Assembly (NCBI RefSeq): GCF_003991405.1
Contig: NZ_RPEN01000155.1
Span: forward strand, 62,001-126,000
From: Pseudorhodobacter sp. E13
Lineage (GTDB): Bacteria; Pseudomonadota; Alphaproteobacteria; Rhodobacterales; Rhodobacteraceae
Direction of reading: 5' to 3'
Length of the DNA: 64,000 bases
In this document: piece after piece, positions 17,287-26,356 of the stretch
Numbering within the stretch: position 1 is the stretch's first letter
Layout of the letters: every line of letters starts with the position of its first letter
Program-made: the position numbers and the translations under genes
Notes under the pieces: generated by a model
Told to the model about the DNA's origin: nothing
Database searches by the model: none
What the model saw: only the letters and a program-made list of their open reading frames with translations

Positions 17287-18171
17287 TCAGCCCGGCCGCG
17301 CCCTGCGGCGCGCGAGCGTAAACAGCGCCTCGACCATCGGGGTCAGCGGGTCACGCGGGGCGGCGACAAGGCCGACTTGATGCTCTGCCTCTGGCTCCAC
17401 AATTGGAATGGCGACCAGATCGCCTTCCGTCACCATCTGCGCCAGCCCCATCGGCACGACCGAGGCCCAGAACCCGGTGCGCACATGCGAGATCAGCGCG
17501 ATGGAGGAATTGCTTTCCACCTGTGCCTCAACCCGGGTTCCGGCCTCGGCCAGATGCTGGTTGATGATGCGGCGGTTCTGCATGTCACTGGTCAGCAGGC
17601 ACAAAGGCTGTGCCGCAACCTCGGCCCAGGTCACTTGGCGCTGCCCCGACAGGGGCGACCCCTTGGCACATAGCAGTCGGTAAAACTCGGTGTAAACCGG
17701 GGCAGAGATCACCCGGCCCAAAGGTTCATTGTCCAGATAGGTCAGGCCCGCATCCAGCTCCAACGCCTCAATCCCCGCCAAAATCTCGGTGGAGGTGTGC
17801 GAGGTGATCTGCAAGCGCACACCGGGGTGCTTTTGCGCAAACGGTCCGGTCAGATCGGCGATCACCGGCAGGGCGGTGGGAATGACGCCAAGGCGCAACA
17901 CGCCCGTCAGCCCCTCTTTGGCGGCGCGCATTTCAGCCCGCAGCGCACGGGCATCGGCCACGATCCGCCGCGCCCAATCCAGCGCGCGCTGCCCTTCCGG
18001 CGTCAGCCCCTGAAAGCGAGAGCCGCGAAACACCAGTTGCACGCCAAGCTGATCCTCCAACTGCCGGATTGCCGAAGACAGCGTGGGTTGCGTGACGCCG
18101 CAGCGCAAAGCGGCGCGGCCAAAATGCGCCTCTGCCGCAAGGGCGAGAAACATCTCCAGCTTGTCGATCAT
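17287..18171 (-). CDS. LysR-family transcriptional regulator
   Basis: 294 residues from ATG 18171 (MIDKLEMF). The frame stays open further upstream, but that part has no LysR similarity. The N-terminal helix-turn-helix is HFGRAALRCGVTQPTLSSAIRQLEDQLG, and an effector domain follows with GVLRLGVIPTALPVI. Effector and target are unknown. It lies tail to tail with the transporter operon and head to head with the S49 peptidase gene (153-bp gap), so either could be its target. Confidence 0.93.
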   Translation of the reverse strand: MIDKLEMFLALAAEAHFGRAALRCGVTQPTLSSAIRQLEDQLGVQLVFRGSRFQGLTPEGQRALDWARRIVADARALRAEMRAAKEGLTGVLRLGVIPTALPVIADLTGPFAQKHPGVRLQITSHTSTEILAGIEALELDAGLTYLDNEPLGRVISAPVYTEFYRLLCAKGSPLSGQRQVTWAEVAAQPLCLLTSDMQNRRIINQHLAEAGTRVEAQVESNSSIALISHVRTGFWASVVPMGLAQMVTEGDLVAIPIVEPEAEHQVGLVAAPRDPLTPMVEALFTLARRRARPG

Positions 18172-18324
18172 CACGGCCCCCCGGTTTTCGCCCCTGTGCT
18201 GGCAGGGCTTTTGCGCGCCAGACCTGCGCGATACCTTGCAGGAAATGCCACGCAGCGCAAGAAATCCGCAACTTCCAGCGCAAGCCGCCTTGTCGGGCAG
18301 GGCAGTGCAGCTTACATCGGCCAC

Positions 18325-19143
18325 ATGCGCAAACACATCCCCTTTCTGAACAAGCCGGCCTTCGTCCCGGTGATCCGCCTGTCCGGCGCCATCGGCGGCG
18401 GCAGCCGTTTCAGCCCCGCCCTCAGCGATGCGGCCCTTGCCCCGCTGATCGAACGCGCGTTTTCGCGTGGCAAACCCACCGCCGTGGCCTTGGTCATCAA
18501 TTCCCCCGGCGGGTCGGCGGTGCAATCCAGCCTGATCGCCGCGCGTATCCGCAGGTTGGCGGATGAAAAGGGCATCCCCGTGCATGCCTTTGTCGAAGAT
18601 GTCGCCGCCTCGGGGGGCTATTGGCTGGCCTGCGCCGCCGATAATATCTGGGTCGATAACAGCTCTATCGTCGGGTCCATCGGGGTTATTTTTGCCAGTT
18701 TCGGTTTCCCCGGTCTGATGGCCAAACACGGGGTAGAGCGGCGCGTGCATACGGCAGGCACCTCTAAGTCGCTGGCCGATCCGTTCCTGCCCGAAAAGCC
18801 CGAAGATGTCGCCCGCCTGAAGGCGCTGCAAGCACCGATCCATGAGGCGTTTATCGCCCATGTGAAGGCCCGGCGCGGCCAACGGCTCAGCACCACCACC
18901 GACCTGTTCAACGCCGATATCTGGGTGGGGCAGGGCGCGGTGGAACTGGGGCTGGCCGATGGCGTGGCGCATCTGGTGCCAAAGATGAAGGCGCTTTACG
19001 GCGATAAGGTGGCCCTGCGCCCGATGGGGCAGCGCAAACCCTTCCTTAGCCGCTTTGGCCTTGGCCAGATGGGCGCAGATATCGCCGCCGCAACAATGGC
19101 CGAGGTGGAAGAGCGCGCGCTCTGGTCCCGGTTCGGGCTTTGA
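18325..19143 (+). CDS. S49-family peptidase (SppA/SohB-like)
   Basis: 272 residues from ATG 18325. The fold is ClpP/crotonase-like: INSPGGSAVQSSLIAARIRRL, then VAASGGYWLACAAD with the nucleophile at S96, GSIGVI, and K148 in HTAGTSKSLADPF as the general base. Length fits single-domain bacterial SppA. There is no obvious N-terminal membrane anchor, so membrane attachment is uncertain. It would degrade signal peptides or membrane protein fragments. It is followed immediately by a small Cys4 protein gene whose start nearly abuts the stop. Confidence 0.92.
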   Translation: MRKHIPFLNKPAFVPVIRLSGAIGGGSRFSPALSDAALAPLIERAFSRGKPTAVALVINSPGGSAVQSSLIAARIRRLADEKGIPVHAFVEDVAASGGYWLACAADNIWVDNSSIVGSIGVIFASFGFPGLMAKHGVERRVHTAGTSKSLADPFLPEKPEDVARLKALQAPIHEAFIAHVKARRGQRLSTTTDLFNADIWVGQGAVELGLADGVAHLVPKMKALYGDKVALRPMGQRKPFLSRFGLGQMGADIAAATMAEVEERALWSRFGL

Positions 19144-19145
19144 TC

Positions 19146-19346
19146 GTGGTTAAATTCGTCTCTCTTTTTCTGGTCGTGATCGTGGTCTTGGCGATGTTTG
19201 GCAAACTGGGGTGGCTGGGCAGCCTTGCGCCAAAGCGGATGCGCGACGCCACCCGGCGCAAGCCCGTGACCTGCCTGAAATGCGGCCGCCATATCATCGG
19301 CTCCCATGGCTGTGACTGCCAAAAATCCACCGGAAACAAGGGATAG
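19146..19346 (+). CDS. Small single-pass membrane protein with two CxxC/CxC motifs
   Basis: 66 residues from GTG 19146; a TTG at 19140 is an alternative that overlaps the previous stop. An N-terminal hydrophobic helix (VKFVSLFLVVIVVLAMFG) is followed by a basic stretch and a CLKCGRHIIGSHGCDC zinc-knuckle-like tail. I recall similar short proteins in other Rhodobacteraceae but know no function. Its position suggests co-expression with the S49 peptidase and the exchanger downstream. Confidence 0.75.
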   Translation: MVKFVSLFLVVIVVLAMFGKLGWLGSLAPKRMRDATRRKPVTCLKCGRHIIGSHGCDCQKSTGNKG

Positions 19347-19353
19347 CCGCGCT

Positions 19354-20295
19354 GTGCTGATGGATGTTGTATATGTGATTGCAGGGCTTGTGCTGCTGGT
19401 GCTGGCCGGTGATGCCTTGGTGCGCGGCTCGGTCAATCTCAGCTTGCGGCTGGGGATTCCGCCGCTGATCGTGGGCCTGACGGTGGTGGCCTTTGGCACC
19501 TCGGCGCCCGAATTGCTGGTGTCGGTCAGCGCCATTCTGGACGGTGTGCCGGGCATCGCGCTGGGCAATGTCGTGGGGTCCAACATCGCCAATATCCTGC
19601 TGGTGCTGGGCGTCCCCGCGATGATCACGACCATTCATTCCAGCACCTTGGGCGTGTCGCGCGGGTTTATCACCATGCTGGCCGCAACGGCATTGTTCAT
19701 CGTGCTGTGCTTCATGGGGCCAATCACCTGGTGGCATGCCGCGATTTTGCTGGTTGGCTTGGCGCTGATGATCCTGGACAACATCCGCAGCGCCCGCGGG
19801 GCGCGCACGGCTGCCTCGGTCGATGATCTGGAAGGCGCAGACCTGTCCGCCCCGTGGTGGAAGATCATCGCCTTTCTGCTGGCTGGCATCATCGGCCTGC
19901 CCCTTGGCGCAGATTTTCTGGTGGAAGGGGCCGCCAATATCGCCCGCATCTTTGGGATTTCGGAAACCGTGATCGGCTTGACGCTGGTCGCCGTTGGCAC
20001 CTCGCTGCCGGAACTGGCAACCTCGGTGATCGCGGCGTTCAAGAAACAGGCCGATGTGGCGATGGGCAATGTGATCGGCTCTAACGTGTTCAACCTTTTG
20101 GGCATTATCGGGGTGGCGGGCTTTGTCGGCCCGATCCCGGTGCCTGCGTCGATGCTGCAATCGGACCTGTGGGTGATGGCGGCGACCTCGTTGCTGCTGA
20201 TCCCGTTTATCCTGATGCGGCATGATATCACTCGCACCGTCGGTGCGCTTTTTGTGGCGGCCTATGCCGTCTATACCGTTTCATTGGTGGTGTAA
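19354..20295 (+). CDS. CaCA-family sodium/calcium exchanger (YrbG-like)
   Basis: 313 residues with about ten hydrophobic segments. The two inverted alpha-repeats are clear: GTSAPELLVSVSAIL with GNVVGSNIANILLVLG, and GTSLPELATSVIAAF with GNVIGSNVFNLLGIIG. The conserved acidic and asparagine residues of both ion sites are kept. GTG 19354 has AAGGGA ten bases upstream; ATG 19360 is the alternative. It is a paralogue of the gene at 36109. It likely exports calcium across the inner membrane against sodium or protons. Confidence 0.93.
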   Translation: MLMDVVYVIAGLVLLVLAGDALVRGSVNLSLRLGIPPLIVGLTVVAFGTSAPELLVSVSAILDGVPGIALGNVVGSNIANILLVLGVPAMITTIHSSTLGVSRGFITMLAATALFIVLCFMGPITWWHAAILLVGLALMILDNIRSARGARTAASVDDLEGADLSAPWWKIIAFLLAGIIGLPLGADFLVEGAANIARIFGISETVIGLTLVAVGTSLPELATSVIAAFKKQADVAMGNVIGSNVFNLLGIIGVAGFVGPIPVPASMLQSDLWVMAATSLLLIPFILMRHDITRTVGALFVAAYAVYTVSLVV

Positions 20296-20296
20296 T

Positions 20297-21076
20297 ATGG
20301 CACGCGCACTTGTCACCGGGGCTGCACGCAGATTGGGCCGGGCGATGGCCCTGTATTTGGCCAAACGGGGCCATGATGTCGCCATCCATTACGCCAGTTC
20401 CGCCGCCGATGCCGATGCGACAGTGGCCGAGATTGAGGCGATGGGTCGCCGCGCCGTCGCCCTGCAAGCCGATCTGCTGGACGAGGATGAAACCGCATCC
20501 CTTATCCCCCGCGCGACAGAGGCACTGGGCGGGCCGCTGACCGTGTTGGTCAACAATGCGTCGATCTTTGAATATGACAGCATCCGCAGCGCCACCCGCA
20601 GCAGTTGGGACCGGCATATCGGCTCTAACCTGCGCGCGCCCTTTCTGCTGACGCAGGCTTTCGCGGCCCAGGCCCTGCCCGCGACCCTTGACGAAAACGG
20701 AGAGGCGCTTGCCCCGTCGCTGATCGTCAATATGCTGGACCAACGCATCCGCAAACTGACGCCCGAATTCATGACCTATACGCTGGCGAAAATGGGGCTG
20801 TGGGCGCTAACCCAAACCGCCGCACAGGGGCTTGCACCGCAGATCCGCGTCAATGGCATTGGCCCCGGCACCACCATGATCGGCACCCGCCAGACGCAAG
20901 ACCACTTTTCCAGCCAGCGCGCCAACAGCCCGCTGCAACGGGGCGCGAACCCGTCGGATATCACCGCCGCTCTCGGGTTTTTCCTCGATGCGCCCGCCGT
21001 TACCGGGCAGGTGCTTTGCGTCGATGGCGGCCAACATCTCAGCTGGAAAACACCGGATATTATCGGCGATCAGTAG
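20297..21076 (+). CDS. Short-chain dehydrogenase, pteridine-reductase-like
   Basis: 259 residues, start ATG 20297 one base after the exchanger stop. The nucleotide-binding motif is TGAARRLG with an arginine, the NADPH-preferring form of PTR1/FolM proteins. NNAS is present. The catalytic region is NMLDQRIRKLTPEFMTYTLAK, with Asp in place of the usual SDR serine, then Tyr and Lys. This Asp-Tyr-Lys set is the pteridine reductase arrangement. It may reduce dihydromonapterin or dihydrofolate, as FolM does, but this is inference from motif. Confidence 0.85.
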   Translation: MARALVTGAARRLGRAMALYLAKRGHDVAIHYASSAADADATVAEIEAMGRRAVALQADLLDEDETASLIPRATEALGGPLTVLVNNASIFEYDSIRSATRSSWDRHIGSNLRAPFLLTQAFAAQALPATLDENGEALAPSLIVNMLDQRIRKLTPEFMTYTLAKMGLWALTQTAAQGLAPQIRVNGIGPGTTMIGTRQTQDHFSSQRANSPLQRGANPSDITAALGFFLDAPAVTGQVLCVDGGQHLSWKTPDIIGDQ

Positions 21077-21198
21077 GTTTCGGCCTTGACCCTGCGACAA
21101 GTTGTGCACCGCACACGGGTTCGTTACAGAATCGTTACTATTTCTCCTTTCTTTTCAGTTATTTGCCATGCGTATAATAAAATATTGTTTGAAATCAG

Positions 21199-21212
21199 AT
21201 ATTTGCAAATAT
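21199..21212. promoter_or_regulatory. 14-bp perfect palindrome upstream of uvrC
   Basis: ATATTTGCAAATAT is fully self-complementary and sits about 20 bases after a TATAAT hexamer at 21173-21178, that is, where a repressor could block a promoter. It does not match the alphaproteobacterial LexA sequence (GTTC-N7-GTTC). The binding protein is unknown. Confidence 0.4.
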
Positions 21213-21289
21213 GCCCATTTTTTAGGCAATGCTTGGAAAGGGGCCAAATACAAGGGAAATTCCGGACTGGCAGATTATTCCTAACAGAG

Positions 21290-21298
21290 TTATCCACA
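21290..21298 (+). promoter_or_regulatory. Perfect DnaA box
   Basis: TTATCCACA matches the strong DnaA-binding consensus exactly and lies 90 bp upstream of the uvrC start. I saw no second convincing box in the gap, so this is not evidence of an origin. It could be a DnaA regulatory site or chance. Confidence 0.4.
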
Positions 21299-21387
21299 GA
21301 AACCGGGGATAGGTTTCCTCTTGCCCCGGCCCGTGGTTCATTGCAGCGATCAGGGGAATCAACGTATCTCAGACGGAAGTTTAGCGC

Positions 21388-23253
21388 GTGACAGAAGACG
21401 GAGCAGAAATCCCGACCGGGCATGGCGTCATTCAGGCCTATCTTAAAACGATAGATGGCTCTCCGGGGGTCTACCGGATGTTGAATGCGGCGTCCGAGGT
21501 GCTTTACGTCGGCAAGGCGCGCAACCTGCGGAACCGGGTTTCCAACTATGCACGGCCTTCGGGACATTCGGGCCGGATTGCGCGAATGATCTCGGAAACC
21601 GCGTCGATGATGTTCCTGACCACGCGCACCGAAACCGAGGCGCTGCTGCTGGAACAGAACCTGATCAAGCAGCTGAAACCGCGCTATAACGTGCTGCTGC
21701 GCGATGACAAATCGTTTCCCAATATCCTGATCCCGACCGATCACCCTTTCCCGATGATCAAGAAGCATCGCGGCAAACGGTCGGAAAAGGGGCATTACTT
21801 TGGCCCCTTCGCCAGTGCAGGCGCGGTGAACCGGACGCTGAACCAGTTGCAGCGCGTGTTTTTGCTGCGCAACTGCTCAGACGCGATGTTTGCCAGCCGC
21901 ACCCGCCCGTGCCTGCAATATCAGATCAAGCGCTGCGCCGGGCCTTGCGTCGACAAGATCAGCGCCGAGGATTACGGGCGCCTCGTGGCCGATTCCAAGC
22001 GCTTTCTGGAAGGCAAGACCACCGATGTGCAGGCCAATCTGGCCGCTGAAATGTCGCGGGCATCCGAGGAGATGGAGTTTGAACGCGCCGCCGCGCTGCG
22101 CGACCGGATCAAGGCGCTGACGCAGGTGCAATCGGCGCAAGGGATCAACCCGCGTGGCGTGGCCGAGGCGGATGTGATCGCGCTGCATCTGGAAAACGGG
22201 CAGGCCTGTGTGCAGGTGTTCTTCATCCGCGCCAATCAAAGCTGGGGCAACCGCGATTTCTACCCCCGCACCCCGGCCGGGGCCGAGGAGCCGGAGATTC
22301 TGGAAGCCTTCCTGACCCAGTTCTATGACGACAAGGAACCGCCGCGCCTGCTGTTGCTGTCGCATCCTGTCGATAATGATGACCTTGTCGCGCAGGCCTT
22401 GTCGGAACGCGCGGGCCGCAAGGTGGAAATGTCCGTGCCCCAACGCGGCGAAAAGGCCGAGCTGGTGGAAAACGCCGCCCGCAACGCCCGCGAAAGCCTT
22501 GCGCGGAAAATGTCGGAAAGTGCCACGCAGAACAAACTGCTGTCCGGTCTGGCCGAAGCCTTTGATCTGGACGCCCCGCCCAAACGGATCGAGGTTTACG
22601 ACAACTCCCACATTCAGGGCACCAATGCTGTGGGCGGCATGATCGTGGCGGGGGCCGAAGGGTTCCTGAAATCGCAATACCGCAAGTTCAACATCAAATC
22701 CGATGCGGGCGCCAACAGCGACGATTTCGGCATGATGAAAGAGGTGCTGACCCGCCGCTTTGAACGCCTGCTGAAAGAAGACCCCGATCGGAAAACCGAT
22801 GCCTGGCCGGACCTGTTGCTGATCGACGGCGGGGCGGGGCAGGTTTCGGCGGTAGAAGGGATCATGGCCGAACTCGGCGTCGATGATATTGCCATGATCG
22901 GTGTCGCCAAAGGGGTGGACCGTGATCACGGTAAGGAAGAATTCCACCGCCCCGGCCAGCGCCCCTTTGCTCTGCGGATGAATGACCCCGTGCTGTATTT
23001 CGTGCAACGTCTGCGCGATGAGGCGCATCGCTGGGCCATTGGCGCGCATCGGGCCAAGCGCGCCAAAGCCGTCAGCGCCACGCCTTTGGATGATATTCCG
23101 GGTGTTGGCGCGGCCCGCAAACGCGCGCTTCTGGCGCATTTCGGCTCGGCCAAGGCGGTCAGCCGCGCGGCCATTCCTGACCTGATGGCCGTGGACGGAA
23201 TTTCCGAGCCCTTGGCGCAAAAGATCAGCGATTTCTTCAACGCCAAGGGCTAA
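21388..23253 (+). CDS. uvrC: Excinuclease ABC subunit C
   Basis: 621 residues with a GTG start at 21388. UvrC makes both incisions in nucleotide excision repair with UvrA and UvrB. The N-terminal GIY-YIG nuclease ([26 protein letters not shown]) makes the 3' cut. The UvrB-contacting UVR segment is near 210-245 ([18 protein letters not shown]). The RNase H-like domain with [19 protein letters not shown] and [10 protein letters not shown] makes the 5' cut. A helix-hairpin-helix pair ([17 protein letters not shown]) ends the protein. It is preceded by the AT-rich gap and ends tail to tail with the cyclodeaminase gene. Confidence 0.97.
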   Translation: MTEDGAEIPTGHGVIQAYLKTIDGSPGVYRMLNAASEVLYVGKARNLRNRVSNYARPSGHSGRIARMISETASMMFLTTRTETEALLLEQNLIKQLKPRYNVLLRDDKSFPNILIPTDHPFPMIKKHRGKRSEKGHYFGPFASAGAVNRTLNQLQRVFLLRNCSDAMFASRTRPCLQYQIKRCAGPCVDKISAEDYGRLVADSKRFLEGKTTDVQANLAAEMSRASEEMEFERAAALRDRIKALTQVQSAQGINPRGVAEADVIALHLENGQACVQVFFIRANQSWGNRDFYPRTPAGAEEPEILEAFLTQFYDDKEPPRLLLLSHPVDNDDLVAQALSERAGRKVEMSVPQRGEKAELVENAARNARESLARKMSESATQNKLLSGLAEAFDLDAPPKRIEVYDNSHIQGTNAVGGMIVAGAEGFLKSQYRKFNIKSDAGANSDDFGMMKEVLTRRFERLLKEDPDRKTDAWPDLLLIDGGAGQVSAVEGIMAELGVDDIAMIGVAKGVDRDHGKEEFHRPGQRPFALRMNDPVLYFVQRLRDEAHRWAIGAHRAKRAKAVSATPLDDIPGVGAARKRALLAHFGSAKAVSRAAIPDLMAVDGISEPLAQKISDFFNAKG

Positions 23254-23295
23254 GGCCGCCTGCCTGCACCTGATATCAGGCGCAAGCCGCCGCCT

Positions 23296-24210
23296 TTACC
23301 GCCCTTTCCACGCCGCCAGAATGTAGGAGGCCGTCATCAGGTCCAGATGCGCGCCGCCGCCGTTCTTGGCGATGGTAATCTCATCCTCGCTGCGGCGGGC
23401 ATAGGTGCCCTTGGACAGATCGTAGAAATCCGCCTCGATATCGCCTTCGGTAATCGCGCCAGAGGCCAGTGGTTTCATCAACTCACCAATATGGTGCAGC
23501 GTGGTGGCGCGGGCATCGACAAAGACGCGGGCGCGGGCCATGGCGGCATCATCCACCTCGCGCATGTCGGGCCTATAGGCCCCGATCAGGTCAAGGTGCT
23601 GGCCGGGCTGCAACCATTCGCCCATGATCAGCGGCTCTTTCGACATGGTGGCCGTGCAGATGATATCGGCGGCGCGGGTTGCGGCCTCAAGCTCTGTGGC
23701 GACCTGCACGCCGTGGCTGTCGGCAAAGGCCTTGGCCGCCACCGGATTGCGGCCCCAGACGGTGAAGCGCGCATCCGGGATCAGGCTGGAATAGGCGCTG
23801 ATCATCGACGCCGCAACCGTGCCCGCGCCCACCAGCAAGATGTTCCGACTATCCGGCCGCGCCAGTTTCTTGGCCGAAAGCAGGCTGTCCCCGGCGGTTT
23901 TCCATTTGGTGACAAGGTGAAAATCCACCAACGCCTCCAGCACGCCGGTTTGATCGGCGTAAAGCGTGACAGCCCCATTGACCGAGGCCAGCCCATGCGC
24001 GCCATTGCCGGGAAATACCGTCGCGCATTTCACCAACTGGCCCAAGCCATCAATCCATGCCGCACGGTTCAGCAATGTATCATTGCCCCGATACAGCAAG
24101 CTGTCGGCCACCTCGGCGCGCGGCAAGCGGTGCCCCGCCTCCAGCGCATCGGTCAGGCTGTGCCAGCTCAGCAGGGTTTCCGCCTCGGCGGGGACGATTT
24201 CAATGGTCAT
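23296..24210 (-). CDS. Ornithine cyclodeaminase/mu-crystallin family protein
   Basis: 304 residues, ATG 24210 preceded by AGGAGG. It is an NAD(P)-binding protein with a Rossmann motif NILLVGAGTVAASMISAY, conserved FHLVTKWKTAGDSLLSAKKLARP and DLIGAYRPDMREVDD. The family includes ornithine cyclodeaminase, alanine dehydrogenase and ketimine reductases, and substrate cannot be assigned from motifs alone. The start overlaps the stop of the HAD hydrolase gene by four bases (ATGA). It is the last gene of an EamA-HAD-OCD minus-strand operon. Confidence 0.88.
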   Translation of the reverse strand: MTIEIVPAEAETLLSWHSLTDALEAGHRLPRAEVADSLLYRGNDTLLNRAAWIDGLGQLVKCATVFPGNGAHGLASVNGAVTLYADQTGVLEALVDFHLVTKWKTAGDSLLSAKKLARPDSRNILLVGAGTVAASMISAYSSLIPDARFTVWGRNPVAAKAFADSHGVQVATELEAATRAADIICTATMSKEPLIMGEWLQPGQHLDLIGAYRPDMREVDDAAMARARVFVDARATTLHHIGELMKPLASGAITEGDIEADFYDLSKGTYARRSEDEITIAKNGGGAHLDLMTASYILAAWKGR

Positions 24211-24833
24211 GGCATGGCCTCCTGTGGGGTAAGCAGTCCTGCGGTGTGCAGGCAATCGGCCCAGCCTTGCGGGCCGGTGAAAAGATGGGTTTGCCACCCG
24301 CGCGCGGCGGCGGCGGCGATGTTTTCCGCGCGGTCATCGGTAAACAAAAGCGCCGCGGGGCTGATGCCGCAATCCGCCTCCAGCATCTCATAGATCCGGG
24401 GGCTGGGTTTGGTCACTTTCATCCGGCCCGAGACATAGGCGCGATCAAACTCATTCAGAAACTCATACTGGGTTTGCGCATAGGCAAAGGCATCATCGCC
24501 AAAATTCGTCAGCGCGAAAACCGGGATGCCCTTGGCCCGCAACCGCCGCAGCAAGGTGATCGACAGTTCAATCCGGGGAGAGGCAAGGTTGATCCAATGG
24601 TCATACCACCAGCGGATCTCGGCTTCCCATTTCGGATGGGCGGCGGCAGTGTCATAGATCGTATCGCGGAACAGCCCGCCTGCATCGACGCGTTCGTTCA
24701 TGCCGTGCAGGTCCACCTCGGCAAACAAGGCGCGGCGGCGCGCTTCGCCAATGCGGGCATCGTAATAGCGTTCCGGCTGCCATTCGATCAGCACATTGCC
24801 GATGTCAAAGATCACCGCCTCTGGGGTCTGCAT
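24207..24833 (-). CDS. HAD-superfamily hydrolase (haloacid dehalogenase-like phosphatase)
   Basis: 208 residues from ATG 24833. Motif I is VIFDIGNVLIEW (nucleophilic Asp followed by I-G-N), motif II is ALTNFG, the lysine lies in GRMKVTKPSP and motif III is LFTDDRAENI. The Asn at the DxGNV position is typical of the YihX/alpha-D-glucose-1-phosphatase-like branch. It overlaps the cyclodeaminase gene and lies one base from the EamA transporter stop. The natural substrate is unknown. Confidence 0.9.
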   Translation of the reverse strand: MQTPEAVIFDIGNVLIEWQPERYYDARIGEARRRALFAEVDLHGMNERVDAGGLFRDTIYDTAAAHPKWEAEIRWWYDHWINLASPRIELSITLLRRLRAKGIPVFALTNFGDDAFAYAQTQYEFLNEFDRAYVSGRMKVTKPSPRIYEMLEADCGISPAALLFTDDRAENIAAAAARGWQTHLFTGPQGWADCLHTAGLLTPQEAMP

Positions 24834-24834
24834 C

Positions 24835-25848
24835 TCAGCTATCCGTTTCCGTCCCACCAAGCGCCGAAGATCGCAGGTTTCCGGGGGCGGATGCAAGGGG
24901 CGGATCCACCGGATTGGCACGGGTTTCACGCCACACCACATACAGCCCCGCGCCACAAATCAGCGCGATGCCCAGCCATGCAATCGGGTCCGGCCATTCG
25001 CCAAAAATCACCAGCCCGAACACAATCGCCAACGGCATGGAGATATATTCGAACGGCGCCACCACCGCCGCCTCACAAGACCGGTAGGCATGGGTGATCA
25101 ACAGCGCCCCAATCGCCGACGACAGCCCGATCAGTGCCAAAATCGGCCAGTCGCCGGGCGTGGGCCAGACCCAAGGGCGCGTCAGAAAGGCCAATGAGGC
25201 GTTCGCCTCAGAGTAAAAGGCCCCGCCGCCCAGCACCAACCCGCTCAGGATACAGACCGCGACAAAGGTCATCTGCACATAAAGCGTCAGCGTGACCGCA
25301 CTTTCCGTGGCCCCCATGCGGCGCGTCAGCATATGCAGCATCGCATAGCAAAAGGCAGCAAACAGCGGCAGCAACATGGCGGGGTGGAATATCCCCATCC
25401 CCGGCCGCAGCATGATGATCACACCGATCAGCCCAACCCCCACAGCGGCCCAACGGCGCGGGCCCACCTTTTCGCCCAGCATCGGCACCGACAGCGCCGT
25501 AATCAGCAAGGGCGCAACAAAGAACAACGCCACCGCATCGGCAATCGGCATCGCCGCCAGCCCCAGAAAGAAACAGAAGTTAGAGGTGACAACAAAGCCA
25601 CCGCGCAGCAGATGCAGGCCCAGACGCCGCGTCCGAAACGCCGCCAATCCGCCGCGCGTGGGCAGCACCAAAACCATCATCACCGTCAGCCCGATCAAAG
25701 ACCGGATCAGCACAATCTCATGCAAGGCATAGCCGCCCGACAAGAACTTGATCGAACTGTCATTGATGGAAAAGAAACACGAGGCCCCCATGGCCGAGGC
25801 AATGCCCAGCAGCAGGATACGGCGGTCAGTGGCGGAATGATCGGTCAT
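24835..25848 (-). CDS. EamA-family (DMT superfamily) transporter
   Basis: 337 residues from ATG 25848; a GTG at 25863 is a longer alternative. Ten hydrophobic segments form two EamA repeats, with the end-of-repeat signature MPLAIVFGLVIFGEWPDPIAWLGIALICGAGLYVV. It is an inner-membrane metabolite transporter, probably an exporter, of unknown substrate. It is the first gene of the operon with the HAD hydrolase and cyclodeaminase. The window holds three more members (34074, 35202, 53671). Confidence 0.9.
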   Translation of the reverse strand: MTDHSATDRRILLLGIASAMGASCFFSINDSSIKFLSGGYALHEIVLIRSLIGLTVMMVLVLPTRGGLAAFRTRRLGLHLLRGGFVVTSNFCFFLGLAAMPIADAVALFFVAPLLITALSVPMLGEKVGPRRWAAVGVGLIGVIIMLRPGMGIFHPAMLLPLFAAFCYAMLHMLTRRMGATESAVTLTLYVQMTFVAVCILSGLVLGGGAFYSEANASLAFLTRPWVWPTPGDWPILALIGLSSAIGALLITHAYRSCEAAVVAPFEYISMPLAIVFGLVIFGEWPDPIAWLGIALICGAGLYVVWRETRANPVDPPLASAPGNLRSSALGGTETDS

Positions 25849-25897
25849 CCGGCAAGGCAACACGGCACAAGCGGCCCTGTCTGTTCCCTGCGCGACA

Positions 25898-26350
25898 TCA
25901 CAGCGCTTTTGCCGCGCGCGTCACCCGCTCCAGCGCTTCGGAAAACCGCGAGCGGTCGGCCTTGGAAAACGGCTTGCCGCCGCCTTGCCGGAACGGGTCA
26001 GCGCTGCGCAGGTCCTGCATCAGATCGCGCGTGGCCAGCACTTGCCCGATGTTGCGGGCATGCAATTCCTCGCCATTGTGTTTCAACACCTTGGCCCCCG
26101 CCTCCACGCATTTCGCGGCCAAGGGGATATCGCCCGTGATGACCACATCACCAAGACCCGCGCGTTCGGCAATCCACATATCCGCCACATCCGGCCCGTC
26201 CGAAACGAACACACTTTCCACCAAAGGGTTCTGCGACGGGCGAATGCCCCCGTTCGACACAAGGATCATCCGCAACCCATGCCGCGTGGCCACCTTTTCG
26301 GCCTCGGCCTTCACCGGGCAGGCATCGGCGTCGATATAGATCACCGTCAT
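25898..26350 (-). CDS. YaiI/YqxD family (DUF188) PIN-like protein
   Basis: 150 residues. It begins [14 protein letters not shown], the family hallmark with acidic residues at the putative metal site, and continues with [20 protein letters not shown], a PIN-domain-like segment. The C-terminal basic part ([17 protein letters not shown]) is also conserved in the family. A nuclease-like fold is suspected, but no activity is established. It starts next to the S-formylglutathione hydrolase stop, with six bases between. Confidence 0.93.
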   Translation of the reverse strand: MTVIYIDADACPVKAEAEKVATRHGLRMILVSNGGIRPSQNPLVESVFVSDGPDVADMWIAERAGLGDVVITGDIPLAAKCVEAGAKVLKHNGEELHARNIGQVLATRDLMQDLRSADPFRQGGGKPFSKADRSRFSEALERVTRAAKAL

Positions 26351-26356
26351 GCGCGG

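Larger units (their letters stand above)
21077..21387. other. 311-bp AT-rich gene-free gap before uvrC
   Basis: No gene is visible. 21134-21240 is strikingly AT-rich for this genome. It holds TATAAT at 21173-21178 without a good -35, the 14-bp palindrome ATATTTGCAAATAT at 21199-21212 and the perfect DnaA box TTATCCACA at 21290-21298. It probably contains the uvrC promoter. Confidence 0.6.

Noticed and set aside
17287-18972. Extended 561-codon version of the LysR regulator
   Set aside because: The extra N-terminal part lies antisense to the S49 peptidase gene and has no LysR similarity; the LysR domain begins at ATG 18171.
21077-21387. Replication origin in the AT-rich gap
   Set aside because: Only one convincing DnaA box, no dnaA, parAB, hemE or gid genes nearby.
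23269-23280. 12-bp palindrome CCTGATATCAGG between uvrC and the cyclodeaminase gene
   Set aside because: Short, in a convergent gap, no T tract; could be chance or a weak hairpin, so not listed as a terminator.
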